64,000 nt of DNA from Carya illinoinensis (GCF_018687715.1 NC_056756.1:40520480-40584479); one strand, 5' to 3'; counted from the first letter of the stretch, positions 12,240-24,150 are shown. A program made the numbers and translations. Notes: a model not told the origin generated them from the letters alone.

Positions 12240-14516
12240 CAAGCGTAGGAAATGAAAAGGTTCATATATATCCAAAAGGCTAATTAGAGGAAGATTTACC
12301 CTCCAAATCATGATGAGAGCCCTCATGTCCAAAAGGTTCATATTGCTCAAGATGTTGCTAGAGTTGTTGTACTTGTCTAGTCAACTCTTTTCGTTTAATT
12401 ACATGAAGGTCCCGTTCATGAGCCACAAGCTATCGGAAACTTAGTGTTTGGCTTTTGGTGACGATGATTCACCATAGCAATTGTGGACCCCTATACGTTG
12501 ATGACTCCTGCACATGCAAATGACAAATCATATGTTAGTGTGTGGTACAAGAGATGATAAGTAGAATTTTTCTTGATTTTATAGACGCCTTCCTTATGAG
12601 CAAGTAATAGAACAAAGTCGAAAGAGCCGCACTTCTGTTTCGGTCGAGCGCACCTTATATATGTTGGGGACCTCAGTCAAGCCTCCAAATACTAAAGGTT
12701 CGATCCTCTCCTTGTTGCTCCTCTAGTGACCGATAGGACTCCTTTGCTTGGTGTAGATCACGTGTAGCCCAAAGGGAGCTTGGGTGAGATGAGGCTAGGG
12801 TTAAATGGTGGGAAGTATGGATGGTGTTTGGGTCAGGTGATCACGAGTTGGGTGATGGTGGTGCACGGCTAAGTGACCCTTGGTATGCTAGGTGCCACTT
12901 ATGTGCTAGGGTTGGATGAAGGCCAATCTTGGCTAGGGTTTGGTGTAGGATTCGGCCAAGGCAAGAGTGGAAGGTGGCCAGGGCTTAGGTGGCAACTAGA
13001 TATCGTACAAGTTAGGAATTGTGCAATTCCTAAAAAGTAGGAATTGAGATAAGAGATCTAGAATGACAAGGGCTGGACAAAAATGAGTGGGATGGATAAG
13101 GTTGATGTGTTTTGGTGGGAAAATGGAATTTGAGTGAGCCAATCAAGGGGAATTGACCAATCAAATTATAGAAGGAAAAAGGGAAGTGAGAAAACATAGG
13201 ATCTAGTGTTTCGGCCAAGCCAAGGAGGCTATGACCGAATTCTTCAAGGTGAGATCTAGGGTTTAGGGACTTGTTTGGCTATGGGAATTTGAGGGTGGTG
13301 TGTAGGGCTTGATGTGGGGCTAGGGTTTTGTGGTTTATGGCAATTGAAGGTGGTGTGAAAGGAAAAGGATAGGGCTGGCCGAAATTTATGTTTGGAAGAT
13401 GGGATTCTTCAAGAAAATTCAAGGAAATCTCATGAACATGTGAGAAAACACATGAACACAATGAAGGATTCGGCCTCTCCACTCCAAAGCAATCAACAAA
13501 AAGATAAAATAAAGAACAAAGGAACCAAACAATCTTTGATTCACAAATTGCACAAAGAATTGAAAGGAAACCTCAATATATTAAAGGATAAATTGAATCA
13601 CACCTATTTACGAATTGCACCTCAAAAGAGCCCAAGTGCAAGATGCACCGAAAATGAAGAACTCCAAGCCCTATGGCCGGCCACTTAATATTCAAAATGC
13701 CAAAAGATCCTAATGAAATGTCTAAGGGTCCTATTTATAGAGTTTACAAAGTGGAAACTCCCAAAAGGTCTCTAGTCAAATTAAAATAAATAAATAAAAC
13801 AAATGAAATAATAGTTAACAAGTCTTTAAATAACATATATAAAAATAATAAAATGGATAAATTAGTCATAGTGGCCGTGGCATGCAAGGCCCATGGTGGT
13901 GCATGGCTCAGGACTAGACTAGTCATGGTTCAATCCATGGCTCGCTGTATGGCATGGCATGGTACCATACGTTAGTCAGGTGATGAGCACAACATGGCGC
14001 TATGCGTGGCCTGCTGATGGTGGGCATGGCATGATACCAAGTCTAGGCTTGATGGTGGGAACATGGTGATGTTGTGCTGCTGCTGTGGTGCCTAGTCAAG
14101 TGGCTTGGGCGGTGGTTCTGCATGGCCCGGGCTGGTGGCCTGGGTGATGAGCATGCATGGCCTAAGCTAACGGTCTGGGCTATGAGGTCGCAAGGCATGG
14201 GCTGGAGCCTTGCTCTGGTTGGCATACCACTAGCCTTGCCTACAAGAAATGGGCTAGTGTTGTGCATTGGATGGCATGCCTGTGAGGGCACGCCACTAGC
14301 TTTGCTAAGTGGTGTTGGGCATGCATGCATGCGCGCAAGTGCACGCGCAAGCTTGCACACATGGTCTACACATGGCCAGTAGCCTCCATGGTTGCCCGCT
14401 GCGTGTCATGGTCTGAGCCAAGGTATGCAAGCAGGCTAGCCATGTGACTGTCCTGACCCTCCATAACTCGTGTCGAGGTGTGGTCCTGGGCAATTCTCCT
14501 GGAGGTTGTGACAATA
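12240..14516 (-). mobile_element. minus-strand gypsy LTR with leader and gag start
   Basis: On the minus strand an LTR-like block begins TGTCACAACCTCC (right end about 14516) after a purine stretch GAGGGG. It carries a CTATAAATAGGA TATA box at about 13732-13743 and a long leader, and may end ...GGTCCCCAACA near 12663. Beyond it lie a leader and a gag-like start with ELTRQVQQL and EQYEPFGHEG near 12400-12300. The block separates two halves of a plus-strand gypsy polyprotein, so it looks like a later insertion. Ends were not confirmed by a second LTR or a target-site duplication. Confidence 0.5.
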
Positions 14517-14714
14517 CACCCCTCGTTTGGCTCGCAAGCAGTAATTAGGCTTGCTAACACCATCCTCCTTCCTTAAGGAAGGATTTGGTGGCTCACTCTG
14601 AATGAGCTGCCGACTAATTACAACCTCTCTTTGTGTTGTTTATGGTTGACTCAACATTTGTCTTTGGAATCTTTCGGTTTCAAAAGAGTTGATCTGGGTC
14701 TTAGGTGACCACCA

Positions 14715-15180
14715 AGACGTGTTTGTTTGGAGCTACGAGGACATGATGGGGATAAACTTGAAAATAAATGGGAATCAGTTTTACATGACCCCAAATGCTA
14801 AACGGGTTTGGTAGAAAAGGCAAGTTTCGTTGCAACAAGTGTCAAGACATAGATGAGGAATTTGATAGGTTGCTAGAGGTGGAATTCAATAGAGAAATGC
14901 ATTACGTGGAATGGCTGTTAGACACATTATTTATCAAGAAAGAGAATGCAAAATGCCGAATGTGCATAGACTTTATGGCTGGCCACAAAATGCTCAAATT
15001 TAGATGCCTACTCAGGCTAAAACCAAATAAGGCTCTACGACATACAGACATACCGGTTAGTAAATAAAATATTCCAAAGGCAAATTGGAAGGAACATGAA
15101 AGTGTATGTTGACAATCTTCTAGTTAAAAGCAAGGAGGAAATTAGCCTTTTTTTAAGGGAGATTGGGTGATAAAATGACG
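14715..15180 (+). pseudogene. Ty3/gypsy (Tat-like) reverse transcriptase remnant
   Basis: The plus strand reads HQDVFVWSYEDMMGI, then EEFDRLLEVEFNREMHYVEW, then CRMCIDF joined directly to AGHKMLKF. The usual substrate-binding segment between these two motifs is deleted. Further right is RQIGRNMKVYVDNLLVKSKE, so the YVDD catalytic box has become YVDN. In intact Tat-lineage elements this domain directly follows the protease linker seen at 11206-11541; here about 3.2 kb of other sequence lies between. Confidence 0.8.
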
Positions 15181-15409
15181 GGCTGAAAATTATTCCTAGT
15201 CTAATAGTTATTGGTCTCTCGAAAAAAAAGGGTTGTCTAAATGGGTCATAAAGGGGGATGGTCCAACACATGTTCATGGTCCAAGAAGTCACATAGCATT
15301 CCCCAAAAGAGATGAGAGCTTCACTAGCATGTCAAAGAAAATTACTTGATCAATACTCATATTAAGTGAACAAAAATAAAAAAAAGTAGAAGAGAACTTG
15401 GGAATGTGG
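15181..15409. other. spacer, end of gypsy remnant
   Basis: Degenerate sequence between the RT remnant and the left edge of the duplicated ADH unit. No gene was recognised. Confidence 0.4.
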
Positions 15410-16350
15410 CAACTGCAAGTTACTCAGAAGAACTTCCTTCTTACTCTAAGATTCAACTCTTTCTCACTCTTGCAAATTTCTCTTTCTAACAATTGTGCTC
15501 AATAATATCTGAGTATGGTGTGAGAATGAGACAGAACAATTCTAATTTCTCTCCATTAAAAATGTCAAGCTCCAGCCTCATTGGTCCAAAATTTATTACA
15601 AATCTTCCTTTTCTATTTAAAATTTTCAGGTGGCTTAATTTTGGCCCTTCAACGTACTTGGCCTCTTGATTTACTGAACTCATGAACCAACCAAACTATA
15701 AGTAAATAACTTATCCTCTTGATCTTCATACTAGGATTGAAATTAGAATGTTTTTAATTCAAAATTTTCAGCAGTAGAAATTTCCTAGACCTCTTGCTAG
15801 TCCCTCGCTCGGTCCACCGAACCATGTGGAGTTGATGGACTTTAAGTCAAGAAAAAGTGAGAAATATAAAAAGGCGCAAAGCATCCATTGAGGACATAAA
15901 CAAAGACTAAAAGACATATCCCATGGCTAAAGTTTGCTGGCCGTATCCATAATGATTAGATTTGTGTCATCATACAAGGCTGATCATTATTCATTAGTCT
16001 ATTCGTGTCCTTTTATCTTTGAAATCTTGGACAAGCTGTACTGCTTTTCTGTCTCCCCAAACAAAAATTAGATACTCCGATCCGAAGCACACAATTCAGG
16101 AGGTTAATTATCATAAAAATCATGTGTTTGTAACATGTTTGGTGCGGGAAATTCCTTTATACTAAACATTTCACAAGTCCAAAATCAAATCTGTTGAAAC
16201 CTTTAAATAACAATATATGAAATAAAAGTTTCATATGCTTGCAATTGGTGCCGAAGACACTTATTATCAACATATTTGGTGCCCAAAATTCCTTTATTAT
16301 CACATGCTAGTTAGCATGCTAGCCAACATGCATCTAGAACGTTAATATTT

Positions 16351-19300
16351 CTAGAGAGGATCACTCAGCTTGATAACAATCTTCACACAGTCCGGATGCT
16401 TCATTAGGTCAAATACTTTATCAGCCTGTTCCAGTGAAATTTCGTGACTCAAAAGTTCACCAAGTTGGATTTCCTGCCGATCGATCCAGTATGTAGAACA
16501 AAGCAGCATTGATTCAGATGTTGTCAGAATTCATCAGCACGATTAATATATATATTATTGTTTAATTTTAACACATTTCATACCCAAATAATTAAGGAAA
16601 TTTCAAATTTGAAACCATAAATCAGTACTGCTTATTGATACCAAAGTTTGAAGATGATAAAAAGTAACCCACCCTTACGTACGTACATGACTAGCTGCTA
16701 TATCAATGATTGTTAGGTATTTTGTGTGTGCCTGTTTTATGGCGGCCAGATTTAATGATCCGACTTACCAAGAATTTGTTATGGTTTTTTAGTAAATTTT
16801 CAACGATGCTCTGGTGATGGACCGTAGGGTTTTTGCCACACACACTGTATTTTTGTACAGCCGTTCAGTGTATTGCCATACTATGTATTCAACTTTCAAG
16901 ATAATAAATTTTTTTGCGACTTTGTAAACCTAATTACATTGTCGAATTATGTAAATCTTGTGTTTATATAAATTTTATAAGAAAAATAATATATATATTT
17001 ATAGAAATTTCTTTAAATAAAAAAACTCACCTTATTTTTGCATTTGTCGATTAGAACAGGTAGGTCAGCTTGGGCCCTGAGCCCTCCAAAAACGGAACCC
17101 CTCAAGGTTCCACCAAGCAATAAGGGTAGGGAACTGATCTCCACTGTTGGATGATTTCCAGCACCAATTATTATTGCTTCCCCTTTTCCCTTATGACCAC
17201 CAATATTACCAAAGTTAGAAAATGAATTATTTAATTTGATCAAAAAATTATAAAATTAATTAGCATTTGTAACATGTATACATATATAACATGAACATAT
17301 ATAATATGTAGACATATACCGATTTTGTGGAAAGGAGAGCTTGATTGAGCAAGGGTGAGGCTCCTGTGCACTCAAAACAATAATCCACACCAAGTCCACC
17401 AGTCAATTCTTTGACCTGCTGGGAAATAGATTTCTCATCATTTTTATCATCAGAGTTTATAAAGTGAGTCATTCCAAATGCTTCTCCTTTTTTACGTTTC
17501 TTCTCATTCTTGTCAACGCCAATTATCCTTTCGGCCCCTTGTTTTCTTGCTCCCTCTATGACCTGCAATATTTTACAAGGATGATAATCAATTTCCAACT
17601 TCCTTGATCTCGATTACACATGCAAGAAGGTTTTTCTTTTTTGCATTAGAAAAACTTTAACAAGTACCACAGCGCAAAAAGAGGAAGAACAAGAGGAAAG
17701 ACTAACCCAGCATGCATATGCATGCTGATTCAAGATGAATATTGTCTTGTATAAGAAATCGCTTATACAAGACAGCTCCTATTCGTTACAATACAGAAGA
17801 GAGTGTTGGGAATTTGGACCTCCAAATTCACCCCCCCTAAGATCTACCCTTTGCAGGAATAACAAGAAAAATAGAGAAATAATAACAACACAAGAAATTT
17901 ACGTGGAAACTCCAAAACAGGAGAAAAACCACCAGACCCAGAGAAGAAAATTCACTATGTGAAAAATTGTTACAATCACACAATTTTTCTCCTCACCACA
18001 CCTACAAAGCTACCCCACTAGTAAAACTTTAACTTTACACCTTTTTCCCTTTTACAAAAGGTTAATAGAGGAATTTAACTAAAGTTAAAAGTTACTAGAT
18101 AAGCTTTCAACTGGTGCACTTAAACTAAGAGGCTAAGCCTCTTATTTATAACCTCAAAATTCTGCTTCTTTCTTATTTTCCACCGGTGTGGGATTACAAA
18201 AGTCACAAAATTCAACAGAGAGATTGCACAAATCTATGAGATTAATTTGTCTTAGGTTAAATAGTAAATTATGAACAAAACAGGAAAAAGTAATGTAGTA
18301 TGAATTATAGCATGTTTCAGTATATTTGATCATGAGCTTGTTTATAAATACAGTCGCAGGGTAAGTACCATGAAAAACAATATTATTGTAGATGCCATGC
18401 ATGTTAGGACTGTGAATTGTTTTACACAGCCTGCAAATCTGACATGAACTCGACATGAAATAATAGGATTAGGGCCTAGCATTATCTTACTCATTCATTC
18501 TGACATGAACCCGGTTGACCCTATTATTAATCTGGTCATTTTTTTTATTAATCCAAGTAACATGCGGGTTGACCCGGCTGATCAGTTTATTTAATGCATC
18601 ATTTTTTTATAATACACAGTTTTATTCAGTATAGCCTCGTGATTGCTTGAATTATAAAATGGAAAAAATATCTCATCTATCCACCACAATAATTGAGTTA
18701 GTTCTAAAAACTTGCAATTGTAGAAAAGTGAAAATCTATAAATCGTTAATAATCTTTTGACTTTTGTATTGCACGACACGTTAGATTAGAAAATGTTCCT
18801 AAATTGCATGTAGGGTACTGCTGATAATTAATCAGCAATAAAAGCAAAATTATACATACCCCTAATCCAACAGCACCAAGACCAAGAACAGCAACACTTG
18901 ATCCTTTTTCAACCCCAGCATCCTTCCAAGCAGCCCCAAATCCAGTTGAAAATCCACAGGAGAGAAAACTAGCATGAGGCAGATCAATTATGCTGGGATC
19001 AATCTTGAGGACGTAGATAGCATCAACAACCATGTACTGCGACCACGTAGAGCAAGAAAAGGCTTGGTACAGCCTCTGGCCTCTCACAGACATTCTGGAA
19101 GTGCCATCAGCCATAAGACCACTCAAGGGTAGTGGGTATTTTAGGCACAAGTTCGTCTTTCCCGACACACAATACTCACAGTCTTGGCACTGGGCCATGT
19201 AAGTTGGAATGATAAAATCTCCTGCTTTGACATCTGTTACTTCCTCACCCACACTCTCTACCACACTGCAATCACATGGTCCACTTTACTTTTAGAAAGG

Positions 19301-20052
19301 GGTGAGCTATTTAGTATAAGTGGCACGACATTTGAGATTCACGTGAAAAAAATCAATTTGTTTTTATATACTGAACAGACCTGCTTCAAAACGACCGCGT
19401 GAGAGTTACGCACTCTAAGCTTGTATCTAACTTTACTTCTAATATAGAAATAGCATAATTCAAACTAGCTAACATTGTGCGAAGACTTTTTCCTACTGAA
19501 AAACGAAAACATTACAAGACGATCAAAGGTTGATCGTTTCTACAATCAGTGGTACTACTTAGACGCAAGTACTGGAAAAGGTGGAGACAGTTACAGATTA
19601 GGAGAGCTTACCCGACACCTTCATGTCCTAAAACTCGAGGGAACGAAGGCTGCAGATCAAGAAGGAAAAATGTCAAACCCTCTAGCTCAATGCATGGAAA
19701 AGGTAAAAAAAGAACACCCAGAATTATTAAGGGAAGGATACTCACAGCTGGAAAGCCCTCGGTGTATAACAAGTCTGTGTGACAAACACTGGCATACAGG
19801 ATTTTGACGCGAACTTCAGATGATTTTGGAGGATCTATTTCTATCTCTTCCACCTTCAACGCTTCCCCAATTCCCCAACACACCAGAGCTTTCGAAAAAT
19901 AAAAAATAAAAAAATATAATATTATGAGATAAATTATTATACCCATGTACAATATAATGATCTTCTCTTCTGCAACTGCATATGTAAAAGTGAAATAAAA
20001 ACAGGGGCATACCTTTGCATGTTATGACCTTTGAGTCGCTCAGCTTCGACAT
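16351..20052 (-). CDS. alcohol dehydrogenase-like protein, gene A (zinc-dependent MDR family)
   Basis: Predicted NAD-dependent zinc alcohol dehydrogenase-like enzyme, probably cytosolic (no targeting peptide), interconverting alcohols and aldehydes/ketones; substrate unknown. Minus-strand exons by eye: 20052-20013, 19888-19746, 19649-19612, 19265-18860, 17562-17320, 17189-17031, 16473-16351. They total 1152 nt, 383 aa, all introns GT-AG, no internal stop. The length suits plant ADHs (about 380). Catalytic zinc ligands are Cys49 (in CHTD), His70 (GHE) and Cys177 (LSCGFSTG). The structural zinc lobe is Cys100-103-106-114. The nucleotide fold has GLGAVG at 202-207 and Asp226 favouring NAD over NADP. 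The ATG is the first one after a TATA box 50 bp upstream. Intron 4 (about 1.3 kb) is enlarged by a solo LTR. The C-terminus ends SDPL, five residues longer than gene B. Confidence 0.9.
17709..17773. repeat. palindrome and hairpin in intron 4 of gene A
   Basis: AGCATGCATATGCATGCT (17709-17726) is a perfect 18-bp palindrome. At 17744-17773 two 12-bp arms, GTCTTGTATAAG and CTTATACAAGAC, are perfect reverse complements around a 6-nt loop. Neither is present at the matching place in intron 4 of gene B, so they arrived or arose after the duplication, or were lost from B. Confidence 0.85.
17804..18217 (-). mobile_element. solo LTR in intron 4 of gene A
   Basis: On the minus strand the 414-bp block starts TGTTGAATTTTGTG and ends AAATTCCCAACA. 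It carries a TTATAAATAAG TATA box near 18145 and is flanked by identical 5-bp duplications GAGAG (17799-17803 and 18218-18222). No internal region remains, the signature of LTR-LTR recombination. It lies in the same orientation as the gene. The family cannot be assigned without an internal sequence; the layout is copia-like. Confidence 0.85.
18223..18790. other. remaining extra sequence of gene A intron 4
   Basis: This AT-rich stretch is mostly absent from the matching intron of gene B. It contains an inverted arrangement of CGGGTTGACCC-like words near 18510 and 18565, reminiscent of a MITE, but I could not fix ends or a duplication. No coding potential was recognised. Confidence 0.4.
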
Positions 20053-20097
20053 CTTCTCCAGCAATTACTATCAGATTTTATGACAAAGAATTCTGCT

Positions 20098-20108
20098 TTC
20101 TATATATC
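20098..20108 (-). promoter_or_regulatory. TATA box of gene A
   Basis: The minus strand reads GATATATAGAAAG about 50 bp upstream of the ATG, implying a very short 5' leader. An adjacent block on the far side (about 20130-20175, containing GTGCGTTTGGA and GTTGAGTTCCTTG) is also present upstream of gene B and fragment D, so the core promoter is conserved across the copies. Confidence 0.6.
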
Positions 20109-20179
20109 TCTGTCTTCTCTATCACTGGCACTGCGTGCGTTTGGAGTTGAGTTCCTTGGGCCTCCGGTTCCTGATCCTT

Positions 20180-21689
20180 AATTAGCATATCATCCAATAA
20201 CAACATAAATGAGTTGGGCTGCCGAAGGGTTGATTTATAGCTTAAAAGAAAAGTAGATAAAGAACAAAATTAAATTTATAAATTATTGTAATTTTATCTG
20301 ATGGGTTATATTTATTTTATAAATTAATATGTGACGTGGGGCCACTATAATTTATAAACTTTTTTAAAAAGCAGTTTCCTATATATATATATATATATGG
20401 TTCAATCCAAAATCTTTAGGTGGAGTTGGTATAAAAAATATTGGATATTCTGATCTAAAAGTAAGCTCATTGAAAAATTAGGCTTGTTAGAGGAAAGGAG
20501 ATGATATGTTATCTTTTGTTAAAAATTAAATAAAATATTATTATAATATAATTTTTAATATTAATTTTATTATAAAATTTTAAAAAATAAAATTATTTAT
20601 TATATTTTATATAAAAATTATAAAAATTATATAAAATAAGATGAGATAATTTAAATTTAGATCTTCAAATCATTTCTAAACCACTTTTGAAATAATTAAA
20701 AATAAAAAAAATTGACAAAATTAGTTAATTATAATAAAAATAAGTCTACTTTTGTCGTACCTTCAAATGCATCTCATCCACCTATTTTTGGGATAGGGTA
20801 TCCTTACAATTTAATAACAATTTATTTAGAATCTATCAATAAAATATTATTTTTTAAATATCAATCTCATCAAAACGAAATCAAAATTAAAATAAATATT
20901 TAAAAAATTATTATTTTTTGGGAGGGTCGTAGGAAAATGGATGCTTATCTGATCATTTTCTTATTTTAAGAGGGAATATCTAATGAAGATAAGTCAAGTC
21001 TTTTGGCTTGAAAAACGAAATTTTGAATTTTCCACCCAAGTATCCACAGTCATGTCTTTAATCAAGGTCTTCTCAATTGATTAGAGGAAAGAGAGAGAAC
21101 AAAAAAAAAAAGATTAGAAAAAAAAAAAAAAAAACCTCCTTAATTTTTACGCCATTGGTACTGATCACTCTCATCTTATAATTTTGTAAAGAAAAATCTA
21201 ATTATAAATATAATTATATATTAATTTATATATTAATCTAATATGATTAATTAAAAGATAAATTTTATTAAAAATAATATTAATCTAAATTTTAAATATA
21301 AATAAATTAATATTAATACATAAATTAATATATAATTTTATTTATATATAATAAAATTCATCTTGTAATTTGTCTTCTTGCTAGCTAGGAAACTAATAAT
21401 AATAATTTTAATAATCAATTACCACTCCTAAATTAATGCCTAGCTAGGATTGGCACGAGGCCCACAAGGCCCGTGGACACTTTTTTTTTTAAGTAATATT
21501 TTACCCATTGTATCATTAAAATGGCATTTAATTTTCATATATTTTTTTAATATCTTATTATTTAAAGGTGAATTTTGCTAAGTGTAAATTTACATATTAA
21601 TTTATATATTAATATTAATTTTTTTATATTTAAAATTTAAATTAGTACTATTTTCAATAAAATCTACTTTAACTAATCACATTAAATTG

Positions 21690-21720
<31 letters not shown>

Positions 21721-22014
21721 TGTGTAGTTGTTCTTATAATTAAATTTTTCTTTTAATGGTCTCCTATAAACTATTCTTAGTTGATATTTTTCTAATAACT
21801 TTATAGAGCAGTGCTATTCTATCATCTGAATAGCATCTCTCATCATTATTGTTAACATATTTTTTAACTTTTTAAATTTTTTTCACATTTTTTAAATATT
21901 TTTAAAAAATAAAAAAAATATTAATATACTTAAAATTATCTTTTTAATTATTAAATAAAAAAAAATTTAACCAACGATCAACTAAAACAGTAAGGGGCAT
22001 AATAGATTTATCCT
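20180..22014. other. upstream region of gene A with AT-rich MITE-like insertions
   Basis: No gene. A (TA)n run lies at 20382-20397 and another near 21690-21717. About 21192-21355 is an extra AT-rich block relative to the copy B flank, bounded by similar CTTATAATT/CTTGTAATT words, suggesting a 9-bp duplication around a MITE. A further AT-rich block at about 21805-22010 is undefined. Confidence 0.45.
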
Positions 22015-22024
22015 AACTTCATAA

Positions 22025-23039
22025 ATCTTTCACATGGGCAGTCTTCTACTGGCAGTTCTAAAGCTGTGTTTTGGAAGTCTTTATGGCATCTGAAACTTTC
22101 TAAAAAGATGAAGATTTTTGCATGGAGGGCGTGTCAGGAGAAGCTTCCAACCTATCTGAATCTGAAGAAGAAACATGTATTGGATGATGCAACCTGTGTA
22201 CTATGTAATCAAGGTATGGAAGATGCTGCTCATGCTTTGTATTTTTGTTCGGAAGTAAGAAATGTGTGGGGGGTTTTTTGTACTCAAATGGATAACTTGC
22301 AATCTGAGTTGTCTTTTTGGGATCTGGCACATTTGGCCCGAGTTAGAGGTTCTGATTATTTGCTGGCCAGATTTGAGAATATTTCTATGCATTTTAATGT
22401 GACTGTCAATAATGCACTTGCTTTACAATAAGAATATGAACAGGTGCACCTGTTTGATGTTTCAAATCCGAAGATGAGCAAGGTGGTAAGATGGCATCCT
22501 CCTCCGTCTGATTTTATGAAATTGAACATTGATGGGGCCACTTTTCCTGAACATTCTGTAGCTGGGGTTGGAGTGGTCTTGAGGAATCATAATGGGGAGG
22601 TTGTCGTGGCTTGTTCTAAGGTAGAGAAAGAGGTCTCCTCTGCTGAGTTGATTGAGGTAGTTGCACTTCTTAGAGGTTTACAGTTGTGTGTTCAATGGGG
22701 TGTACCAAAGCTTGTGTTTGAAACCGACTGTTTGATTTTGGTTAATGCTTTGAATGAAAATTCTGAATGTTTAACAGATTTTACTTTTATTCTTCAAGAC
22801 ATACGAAGACTAATGCATGACGGCCTTCCAAGAAGTTAAAGTGGTGCATGTCAACCAGTTAGGCAATTTGGTGGCTCATCTTCTAGCAAGACATGCTTGG
22901 TTGATTGATGATATTTATATGTGGTGGGATTTTTGTCCTTCTTTTGTTAGTCAAGCTATATGACTTGATCAACTTGCTATTTGTAAAGATCTTTGAGTTT
23001 AATGAAAGGAAAGTCTGATTATCCCAAAAAAAAAAAAAA
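22025..23039 (+). mobile_element. 5'-truncated LINE (L1-type) insertion
   Basis: A plus-strand 3' LINE fragment ends in a poly(A) run (23026-23040). It is flanked by AACTTCATAA at 22015-22024 and 23040-23049, consistent with a 10-bp target-site duplication. The paralogous flank of gene B (about 31228-31245) reads CTACCTTCATAACTATTTCC with no insertion, so this is a clean copy A-specific event. Confidence 0.85.
22066..22963 (+). pseudogene. LINE pol C-terminus: zf-RVT and RNase H domains
   Basis: The frame starting at 22066 carries the reverse-transcriptase zinc-binding region, including KIFAWRACQEKLPT and CVLCNQGMEDAAHALYFC. After a TAA at 22429 the same frame gives an RNase H-like domain (KLNIDGATFPEH, GVGVVLRNHNGEVV, ELIEVVALLRGL). 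A frameshift near 22818 moves the end into another frame (VVHVNQLGNLVAHLLARHA) with a stop at 22961. It is a dead fragment of a non-LTR retrotransposon polyprotein. Confidence 0.85.
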
Positions 23040-23269
23040 AACTTCATAACTATTTCTTTCTAGAAAGTCAAATTATAGGATTGGAGAGTGGATGGAGGCA
23101 AGCAATGAAACAGGCTATTTATGAAAAAGAGTGCAATTTTTTTTTTTTATCAATATCTCTCAAATTGTGTTTTTCTAAATTTTAAAAATTAAAATTAAAG
23201 AGAATTAGATAATTAATAAAGTAAATCATGGAAAATTTAGAATATATTTAGAATAAATATAAACATATA

Positions 23270-23478
23270 AAAATAATTATACATAAAATTTATATTTAAG
23301 TATCTTTTTCCATACATGCATCTTATCCACCTATTTTTTAAGAGGGAATTTCTAATAAAAAAAATTCAATGAAGAAAAGTCAAATCCTTACGTGACACAC
23401 GAAGAAAATTATATATAATATTATATATAAACAAACAGAACGAATGAAATTCTCACGGTTGAAAACCAACCACTTTTT

Positions 23479-23511
<33 letters not shown>

Positions 23512-24110
23512 GACAAAGACTGAAAGTACGGTCTCCTTCACATTGCATTTAGCTCGCTCTGATACAAAAGATCCCTGTCAATTATAGGATAAGATACTTA
23601 GCGACCACTGGTGGCTCCCGTTGGGTTATTATTGGTTCTTTTTTTTTTTAGTCTTAATAATTAAAAGAATTATTTAATATTATTATAATTTTTTATATTT
23701 TTTATAAATATTTAAAAATATTAAAAAAATAAAAAATAAATAAAATTCTAGAACCTAAACGGTGACTCCCAGCGGAGCCGCCAGCTGTGACCCTTGCATG
23801 GCTCTTAATTATATGAATACACTGTTCAGTGTTGCGAACTTTCCAGGAAATTTAACAAAAGATATGGCCCAATTATTTTGAAATAAATAAAAGTAAAACG
23901 CTGAAAATGGACAGAATTGATTAATTATAGTGAGAAAATAAGCACCATACTTTTCTCGAATCTTGCCATCCATCTTATCTACCTATTTTTTCCAGAGGGA
24001 ATTTCTAATAGAAAAAACATTTAATGAAGATCAGTCAAATCCTTACCTGAACAACATTATAATATTATATAAATAGAATGAGTGAAATTCTCACGGTTCA
24101 AAACCAGATT
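23270..24110. repeat. repeated upstream module (two copies here, more elsewhere)
   Basis: A module marked by CATCTTATC(C/T)ACCTATTTTTT, then AGAGGGAATTTCTAATA and GTCAAATCCTTAC, occurs at about 23314-23475 and 23965-24110. Both copies end in GAAATTCTCACGGTT. Related copies lie upstream of gene A near 20770-21005 and upstream of gene B near 30565-30660. It carries no ORF and may be an old local duplication of gene-flanking DNA. Confidence 0.7.
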
Positions 24111-24150
24111 CTATTTCTAATATTTTTGGAATTTGGAAGGGTGTCTTTTC

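Larger units (their letters stand above)
15410..23480. repeat. segmental duplication, copy A
   Basis: The block starts AAGTTACTCAGAAGAACTTC and matches copy B (24908-31590) in the same order and orientation. The shared parts are the 3' flank of the gene, all seven exons, the promoter, and upstream sequence up to a stretch containing TATAGGATTGG and ATCAATATCTCTCAAA (A about 23075-23165; B about 31270-31500). Differences are mostly discrete insertions: a solo LTR in intron 4, a LINE at 22025-23039 and AT-rich MITE-like stretches in A. Confidence 0.9.

Noticed and set aside
14043..14563. Overlapping open frames on both strands in a GC-richer stretch
   Set aside because: They lie within the U3-like part of a gypsy LTR, overlap each other in several frames and have no domain; they follow base composition.
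19475..19807. Plus-strand open frames across gene A exons 2-3
   Set aside because: They are antisense to well-supported ADH exons and do not resemble any protein.
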